IMG/VR virus record: IMGVR_UViG_3300032323_002881
Location: 1-24,749 of that record
DNA: 24,749 bases
Origin: a virus
Reading direction: 5' to 3' (one strand)
Shown: positions 20,594-24,749 of the stretch, one piece after another
How positions within the stretch are numbered: the first letter of the stretch is position 1
Layout: each line of letters opens with the position of its first letter
Made by a program: the position numbers and the translations under genes
Notes under the pieces: model-generated
Told to the model about the DNA's origin: nothing
What the model saw: the letters and a program-made list of their open reading frames with translations, nothing else
The model's database searches: none

Positions 20594-22204
20594 ATGAGTA
20601 CAGTAAGTTCTGCACAAACTATTGCACTTGCCGGTTTTCTTTCCGGACAAGGACTGGTCACTAGTCAAAATATGCTGAACACTTTGAACACGTTCAATTC
20701 GCAAACATTTGTCACATTGATCAATAACATTTACGCAGGTGAGGCTAACACAGCAGCCAATGTGGCAGGACTGGCTGCAAATATTTCACTGTTGCCAAAA
20801 TGGGTCACAGGCAGAAATTCAAATATAGCGATTACCAGTAATGTGACTACTCGTGCCAATTTGATTTTGGTGAATTCTGTTCCCGGCTACAAAAATTTCG
20901 CCAGCTTCTTGGCACAAGCATCTGGATTCTGTTCGGCAGTTTTGCCATGGTATGGTAGTCTTCAAAAATATTCCAATCAAAACTTTTCAAACATTGCACT
21001 AGGCGCTAAAAAATATTCTGATCTCACTTCAGGTGGTGCTACCAGATATCTAGAACCATTGAGAAATGATCCCAGAGGTTTCAATCAGGCCATACGAGAT
21101 TTAGCAGCAGCAATAGGATTGTTGGGCACTGCTTTTGATTTTAGTAATTTGTTTCTGGCCTTTACTCCGTTGAATTTTTTAGAAAATTTAAGACGGCAAG
21201 GAGTTGGTAGTATATTGGCACCCTATCTAAGAACCATATACCAAGAAACCACACCAAGGAATGATAGTCAACTGATTGACATGTTTAGAGAGGTACAAGG
21301 TTATGATCTCTCTAGAATTCTCACTGTGTTAAGTGTAACTACTCGAACCGGTGTGGTTCTCGAAAGTCTTGCAGACTTGTTTGACAGTAAAAAAATGCTG
21401 CCCAACAACTTACAAGTGTTAACGCCAAAAGGATCAATGACTGAATTATCAAACAGTATTGGACAACTTGGGGGCAACTATCAATCTTCTGGAGAATTGG
21501 CCAATTACTTGAATTCTTTGGTAACCACAGAGAATCTTACACAGTTAGAAGCTGAAAATGCACCTTTGCCAGCAGATGTTGTGACAACAATCGAACCTAC
21601 TATTGGCAAAGGCTTTGGCACAGGACCGATCGGTAATCCTCGCATTGTGGACATATTAGGCACTGTGGCCGGCGCCAATGTTACTGTTAATTTTCAATTG
21701 ATAAACAATGCTCATGCCTACCTACAACAGTCTGGTTTGATAAGTTCGGTACAAAACCAACTGACTGCCATTTACAACAATGATAAAGCAAGTTCACCAA
21801 TTGGGTCGCTTGCAGCGTTGACTTCTGCTATAATTGCATTCAACAACAGTTTAAATAGTTCTCCGATTCTTGATCAAGCCAATGTTCAAATAAACAACAC
21901 ATTGACGCAGTTATCGAGAGAAACTGCACTAAGTAGTTTGGTCGGAATAAATCTCGGCGCACCGTCGTCAATCTCTTCGAGTGTTCCCTTGATGAGTATG
22001 GCAAGAAGTTTACCAGGTTATGGATCAGAAACAACATTAGGATATCAAGAAATTTTTTCAAATATTGCCGACCAAAATTCAAAATATGGAGAGGCAGTTC
22101 GAGCCAGTCTGCAGGAAGGTACCAATCAAAATGCTCAAAGATTGGTTAACATACCTGATAACATTTCGGCAGACTATACAAAAATTTTACAGGCAACCAG
22201 TTAA
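20594..22204 (+). CDS. Large unknown protein after PAAR, probable tail/baseplate or ejected virion protein
   Basis: A 536-residue protein rich in Asn, Ser, Leu, Thr with few charges, typical of virion proteins. It opens STVSSAQTIALAGFLSGQG and contains several helical stretches (YLEPLRNDPRGFNQAIRDLAAAIGLLG, about 150-176; LTSAIIAFNNSLNSS, about 408-422). No catalytic motif or transmembrane span is clear. The direct junction to the PAAR gene and cotranscription suggest a baseplate or spike-associated component. A homologue with known role was not recognised. Confidence 0.75.
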   Translation: MSTVSSAQTIALAGFLSGQGLVTSQNMLNTLNTFNSQTFVTLINNIYAGEANTAANVAGLAANISLLPKWVTGRNSNIAITSNVTTRANLILVNSVPGYKNFASFLAQASGFCSAVLPWYGSLQKYSNQNFSNIALGAKKYSDLTSGGATRYLEPLRNDPRGFNQAIRDLAAAIGLLGTAFDFSNLFLAFTPLNFLENLRRQGVGSILAPYLRTIYQETTPRNDSQLIDMFREVQGYDLSRILTVLSVTTRTGVVLESLADLFDSKKMLPNNLQVLTPKGSMTELSNSIGQLGGNYQSSGELANYLNSLVTTENLTQLEAENAPLPADVVTTIEPTIGKGFGTGPIGNPRIVDILGTVAGANVTVNFQLINNAHAYLQQSGLISSVQNQLTAIYNNDKASSPIGSLAALTSAIIAFNNSLNSSPILDQANVQINNTLTQLSRETALSSLVGINLGAPSSISSSVPLMSMARSLPGYGSETTLGYQEIFSNIADQNSKYGEAVRASLQEGTNQNAQRLVNIPDNISADYTKILQATS

Positions 22205-22232
22205 ATTGGACCTGAAAATAATACCATATAAC

Positions 22233-22261
22233 TAGATTTTTTCTCTAAAAGATGCTATAAT
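22233..22261 (+). promoter_or_regulatory. Extended -10 host-type promoter before the lysin
   Basis: TAGATT (22233-22238), 17-base spacer, TGCTATAAT (22253-22261). The TG two bases before the -10 makes an extended -10 element that compensates the poor -35. Leader of about 80 bases to ATG 22348. The 143-base gap 22205-22347 holds this promoter and the leader; nothing else is recognised. Confidence 0.6.
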
Positions 22262-22332
22262 CTACTCAGTTAATGGGTTATAGTGGAGTTTTTCTTGAAA
22301 TTTAGATGGTTATATAAAACTACAACCTTAAG

Positions 22333-22339
22333 AAGGAGG
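22333..22339 (+). promoter_or_regulatory. Very strong Shine-Dalgarno for the lysin
   Basis: AAGGAGG eight bases before the ATG at 22348 is nearly the full anti-16S complement and the strongest ribosome site of the window. Confidence 0.8.
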
Positions 22340-22347
22340 GAAAAAAG

Positions 22348-22902
22348 ATGAGACAACATTTGCCGAATTTGACAAAATTTGTATCAATCGTTTTTGGTAT
22401 GTGGTTGGCCACATACACCTTGGTAGAGGTCACCAAAAACAAATTTGCATCACTCAAGGTCGCCAAGGCCGAGATGACTGCCATGCAACCAGTAACTGGA
22501 GAAGAAAGAGCTCGCCAGCTACGTTGCCTTACGCAGAACATTTATTGGGAAGCTGCCAGCGAACCGTTTGAAGGTAAAGTCGCTGTAGCTCAAGTAACAA
22601 TCAACCGCGCAGCCAGCGGACAGTTTCCCAATGATATCTGTGCTGTGGTATACCAGAAGAATGTGGTATATTCAAAAGTAGTTTGCCAGTTCAGTTGGTA
22701 CTGCGAAGGTACTCATAGAGTACGTCCTGTGCATCAACCTTTGTATAACGAAAGTGCAGAGGCCGCTAAAAAAGTACTACTAGAAGGTTTCAGACTACCC
22801 AGTCTCAAAAATGCAATGTATTATCATGCTGACTATGTTCAACCAGGATGGGGCAAAAAGCCTATAGCCAAAATTGGACGCCATATTTTTTATGGTAGTT
22901 AA
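22348..22902 (+). CDS. SleB/CwlJ-type cell wall hydrolase (lysin)
   Basis: A 184-residue Hydrolase_2 family protein that cuts peptidoglycan. An N-terminal anchor (FVSIVFGMWLATYTLVEVT, about 11-29) suggests export or membrane attachment, possibly as a signal-anchor-type endolysin. The catalytic domain runs from about 55 to the end: LTQNIYWEAASEPFEGK with Glu68, the expected catalytic residue, AVAQVTINRAASGQFPNDICAVVY, CQFSWYC, and AMYYHADYVQPGW...IGRHIFY. It has a host-type promoter and a strong RBS, so it may be expressed early; control of its activity would then matter. It could also be a virion-associated wall-degrading enzyme. Confidence 0.9.
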   Translation: MRQHLPNLTKFVSIVFGMWLATYTLVEVTKNKFASLKVAKAEMTAMQPVTGEERARQLRCLTQNIYWEAASEPFEGKVAVAQVTINRAASGQFPNDICAVVYQKNVVYSKVVCQFSWYCEGTHRVRPVHQPLYNESAEAAKKVLLEGFRLPSLKNAMYYHADYVQPGWGKKPIAKIGRHIFYGS

Positions 22903-22914
22903 GCAGGATACGCA

Positions 22915-23283
22915 ATGCCATTATTAACATCAACCCCTAAATCAAAAATTGTAAAAATGGAAAATTCAAATAAAATTGATTTTGATCGTGCAAAACAAAG
23001 TGTGGTAGAATTTTTCTCTACCCACTTTAGCAAAATTTCTGCAGAAACCATGGGCTGGTTGGCGGCCATTGCATTACACGCTGCTACCATCCCAACACTG
23101 CTTGCCTTGCTTACTGGATTGACTGACACTACTCCTAGTGTAGATGTAGTTCTTTTTATGTGGCTGGGTCTTGTGTTGTTATTTGGTCGAGCAGTTATTT
23201 TGCGTGACTTGCTCAATGTAGTCACTATTGGATTGGGATTTGTAATTCAGGCCACATTAATGGCATTGATCCTGTTCAAGTAA
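22915..23283 (+). CDS. Membrane protein with three predicted spans
   Basis: A 122-residue protein. A 45-residue soluble N-terminus (KIDFDRAKQSVVEFFSTHFSKIS) is followed by three hydrophobic segments: WLAAIALHAATIPTLLALL (about 48-66), VVLFMWLGLVLLFGRAVIL (about 78-96) and LLNVVTIGLGFVIQATLMAL (about 99-118). It lies just after the lysin, with GCAGGA as ribosome site, so a holin-like role is conceivable, but such proteins are common in phages and other roles fit as well. The next unit starts at a late promoter 3 bases after its stop. Confidence 0.78.
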   Translation: MPLLTSTPKSKIVKMENSNKIDFDRAKQSVVEFFSTHFSKISAETMGWLAAIALHAATIPTLLALLTGLTDTTPSVDVVLFMWLGLVLLFGRAVILRDLLNVVTIGLGFVIQATLMALILFK

Positions 23284-23285
23284 AC

Positions 23286-23293
23286 CATAAATA
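23286..23293 (+). promoter_or_regulatory. T4-like late promoter octamer (CATAAATA variant)
   Basis: CATAAATA starts three bases after the stop of the membrane protein and ends 22 bases before ATG 23315. CAGGAGG lies in the leader. Confidence 0.7.
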
Positions 23294-23314
23294 CACTTAG
23301 AACAGGAGGCAGCG

Positions 23315-23536
23315 ATGACCAAACGTGCCGAAATCGAAATCCAAGAAGCTGATGCAGATTACCAGGATATCGGAGACGAAGATTATGGATTCATCTTCGA
23401 TTCCCAAGGTAATCTAAAGTATGCATTTATTCCCGAAGTAGTTCCAGACAAACCACCAAAAACGATAGCAAAAATTATGAAGGTACTAGGAGTTATAGAT
23501 CTTAGTCAATTTGACGACGACATAACTATTCATTAA
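23315..23536 (+). CDS. Small acidic unknown protein
   Basis: A 73-residue acidic protein: EIEIQEADADYQDIGDEDYGFIFDSQGNLKYAFIPEVVPDKPPKTIAKIMKVLG, ending QFDDDITIH. GDEDYGFIFDSQGNLKYAFIPE looks like a beta hairpin, then a proline hinge and a helix. Strong AGGAGG (23304-23309) and late promoter indicate late expression. Function unknown. Confidence 0.75.
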   Translation: MTKRAEIEIQEADADYQDIGDEDYGFIFDSQGNLKYAFIPEVVPDKPPKTIAKIMKVLGVIDLSQFDDDITIH

Positions 23537-23564
23537 TGTTGCTAAATTGTTAACATTTAAATGG

Positions 23565-23593
23565 TAGACCAAAAAGATCCTTTTTGCTATACT
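23565..23593 (+). promoter_or_regulatory. Extended -10 promoter, same architecture as the lysin promoter
   Basis: TAGACC (23565-23570), 17-base spacer, TGCTATACT (23585-23593). It mirrors the promoter at 22233-22261 (TAGA at -35, 17-base spacer, TGC before the -10). The predicted transcription start, about 23600, coincides with ATG 23600. Confidence 0.55.
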
Positions 23594-23599
23594 AGCAGC

Positions 23600-23833
23600 A
23601 TGAATAAAGAACTTGTATTTTATCTTAAGTGGCTTGCAACTTTTGTAACAATTGTTGGAGCAGTATGTACCAGTATTAACTTGTACCCGCTAGGGCCTGC
23701 CTTACTTAACCTGGGTGCCCTGCTTTGGTTGATAGTGGCAATAGCATGGCGGGAATGGAGTCTAATTGTTATAAATGCAACACTTCTTGCAATTTATACA
23801 ATTGGGTTGGTTGTTAAATTTTTAACATTGTGA
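23600..23833 (+). CDS. Small membrane protein
   Basis: A 77-residue protein starting MNKELVFYLKWLATFVTIVG, with three hydrophobic stretches at about 7-25, 30-48 and 53-74 and a WREWSLIVINATLL motif between the last two. Small three-span proteins of this kind occur in phages and bacteria without assigned function; the KW...NLYPLG...LLW pattern recalls short transporter-like families, but this is only a resemblance. An ATG at 23561 in the same frame would add 13 residues, but it lies upstream of the -35 element, so ATG 23600 is preferred. The mRNA from the mapped promoter would be leaderless. Confidence 0.7.
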   Translation: MNKELVFYLKWLATFVTIVGAVCTSINLYPLGPALLNLGALLWLIVAIAWREWSLIVINATLLAIYTIGLVVKFLTL

Positions 23834-23840
23834 GCAGACT

Positions 23841-24032
23841 ATGAACGCAGATTTTACCCCAAACAACAATTACAATTTGATCAAAATGACTCTGGTTGGC
23901 ACCAGTCGCGAAGATATTGATGTCTTGCTTGAGATGCTACACCAAGAACAATTGGCCATGGTTGATCGTGCAGTTGACGCCAGCGATTTGCGTGAAGCTC
24001 GCGAACTGATTGAATACATCAAAGGATTGTAA
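23841..24032 (+). CDS. Small helical unknown protein
   Basis: A 63-residue protein: NADFTPNNNYNLIKMTLVGTSREDIDVLLEMLHQEQLAMVDRAVDASDLREARELIEYIKGL. A short N-terminal strand region is followed by two helices with Asp/Glu/Leu heptads. It follows the membrane protein closely and is coupled to the next gene by TAATG. No function assigned. Confidence 0.7.
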   Translation: MNADFTPNNNYNLIKMTLVGTSREDIDVLLEMLHQEQLAMVDRAVDASDLREARELIEYIKGL

Positions 24033-24316
24033 TGGATATCGAAAAGCTAGTGGATAATATTCTGTCAGATCAAATTACCATTGCGGATCTAGATATTCAG
24101 CAAATGGAAGCAGTGATTGATTTTATGCGTGAGCATATTTCTACGTTACCCGACGAAGATCTAAGCGAAGCACTTCTTTCTTTGGTTGACACCATCGAAG
24201 ATGCGGCCGAAGTTAGATTCGCTAATCATGCATCCGGAGACTGGGACAAAACGATTGAAGCCAGTGTGGCTCGTGGTAATAGCTATTTTGAACTTGAAAA
24301 TTATGTAGTGCAGTAA
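24032..24316 (+). CDS. Small acidic helical unknown protein
   Basis: A 94-residue strongly acidic protein, helical throughout (MDIEKLVDNILSDQITIADLDIQQMEAVIDFM; DEDLSEALLSLVDTIEDAAEVRF), ending YFELENYVVQ. Size and charge are those of small regulatory or host-takeover proteins of phages, but no target can be inferred. The terminator at 24336-24360 ends this transcription unit. Confidence 0.72.
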   Translation: MDIEKLVDNILSDQITIADLDIQQMEAVIDFMREHISTLPDEDLSEALLSLVDTIEDAAEVRFANHASGDWDKTIEASVARGNSYFELENYVVQ

Positions 24317-24335
24317 TCAATTAGCATTATATGCT

Positions 24336-24360
24336 AACCCGCTTCGGCGGGTTTCTTTTT
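24336..24360 (+). terminator. Rho-independent terminator with UUCG loop
   Basis: AACCCGC (24336-24342), loop TTCG, GCGGGTT (24347-24353), then T-rich TCTTTTT. A perfect seven-pair stem; third UUCG-loop terminator in the window. Confidence 0.92.
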
Positions 24361-24365
24361 GGCAG

Positions 24366-24373
24366 TATAAATA
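24366..24373 (+). promoter_or_regulatory. T4-like late promoter octamer
   Basis: TATAAATA six bases after the terminator's T tract. Its end is eight bases before ATG 24381, so the predicted leader is about two bases. Confidence 0.75.
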
Positions 24374-24380
24374 CTTGACT

Positions 24381-24749
24381 ATGGCAGCTAACGGAATATC
24401 TACTCTGGCAACAAAAGAACTTAAACAAAAAGCAAAACTTGATCTTGCGGCTATAGATCGCGCAGCAGTTGGGAATCCCAGAGCAACATATGATTTAAGT
24501 CAGTTACCGACACAATACAATAATAATAGTATTGTGGACAATCCAAATACCGGAGGATTGATATTGGGCCGTCCTTGGGCGCCTGCAGAAGTATACACAG
24601 GCTTGGGTTTTACCTATGGTTCTGCCACAATCAGTTTTACACTAGCTGGCGGAATTTTTTACAATGTCACTGTCGCAGATGGTGCTGGTGGGTATCCTTT
24701 TGGTCCAGGTGTCGATCCAGTGATCACAATGCCAGGGAACCAGTTAACA
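24381..24749 (+). CDS. Structural protein, 5' part (continues past window)
   Basis: The frame is open from ATG 24381 to the window end (123 codons). MAANGISTLATKELKQKAKLDLAAIDRAA, then NPRATYDLSQLPTQYNNNS and NPNTGGLILGRPWAP, leading to a Gly/Phe/Val-rich beta region (TYGSATISFTLAGGIFYNVTV). A helical N-terminus followed by a beta-rich body, with a dedicated late promoter, is typical of virion or tail proteins. It has almost no leader and no Shine-Dalgarno. Confidence 0.75.
   Translation, partial: MAANGISTLATKELKQKAKLDLAAIDRAAVGNPRATYDLSQLPTQYNNNSIVDNPNTGGLILGRPWAPAEVYTGLGFTYGSATISFTLAGGIFYNVTVADGAGGYPFGPGVDPVITMPGNQLT

Noticed and set aside
21824-21834. TGCTATAAT inside the large structural gene
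   Set aside because: Matches an extended -10 but is within codons and has no gene start downstream; treated as coincidence.
23561-23599. ATG 23561 as start of the small membrane protein
   Set aside because: It would add a charged stretch before the first hydrophobic segment and lies upstream of the -35 element; ATG 23600 is more likely.

Overview
The window looks like a piece of an uncultivated T4-like tailed-phage genome, AT-rich and aquatic in character. The evidence is a T4-type toprim primase and DnaB-like helicase, an E. coli/T4-type class Ia ribonucleotide reductase (nrdA, nrdB) with glutaredoxin, a PAAR spike tip, a tail-fibre/spike protein, a SleB-type lysin, and repeated TATAAATA octamers that match the T4 late-promoter consensus. 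All supported genes lie on the + strand, with many TAATG/ATGA stop-start overlaps. I saw no tRNA, rRNA, CRISPR array, insertion sequence or integrase. No gene-free stretch exceeds 300 bases; the longest, 22205-22347, holds a promoter and leader.

Layout. (1) 1-4849, replication with inserted radical-SAM genes: 3' part of a primase, a B12-binding-type radical SAM protein, a gp41-like helicase split by an in-frame TGA, and a second radical SAM protein of the SPASM/twitch type. (2) 4889-6775: two small unknown proteins and a 370-residue protein with a ligase-like KWDG motif. (3) 6780-8215: three small late genes with their own promoters; the first two share a near-identical leader and each is followed by a UUCG-loop terminator. 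(4) 8318-10460: a coiled-coil/membrane protein and four unknown proteins, one carrying a terminator-like hairpin inside its coding region. (5) 10444-11885: iscU-iscA iron-sulfur assembly genes behind a sigma70-like promoter, then a PD-(D/E)XK nuclease. (6) 11910-13717: tail fibre/spike and an unknown protein. (7) 13727-19994: nrdA, a two-repeat protein, nrdB, three tandem SGNH-hydrolase-like genes, and glutaredoxin. (8) 19997-22204: unknown protein, PAAR tip, large structural protein. (9) 22233-24316: host-type promoter, SleB lysin, membrane proteins and small unknowns, ending in a terminator. (10) 24366-end: late promoter and the start of a structural gene.

How the genes fit together. NrdA, NrdB and glutaredoxin supply dNTPs for the replication proteins. 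IscU and IscA could build or carry clusters for the two radical SAM enzymes, which would make a phage Fe-S module (inference). The most unusual structure is the nrdB-grx interval. Each of the three SGNH genes is preceded by a copy of the last codons of nrdB, and the first is followed by a cut-off copy of the start of grx. This reads as a cassette locus that has gained gene copies by recombination at conserved flanks, possibly from relatives. The other notable point is the helicase TGA: the two halves are in one frame and together match the family length.
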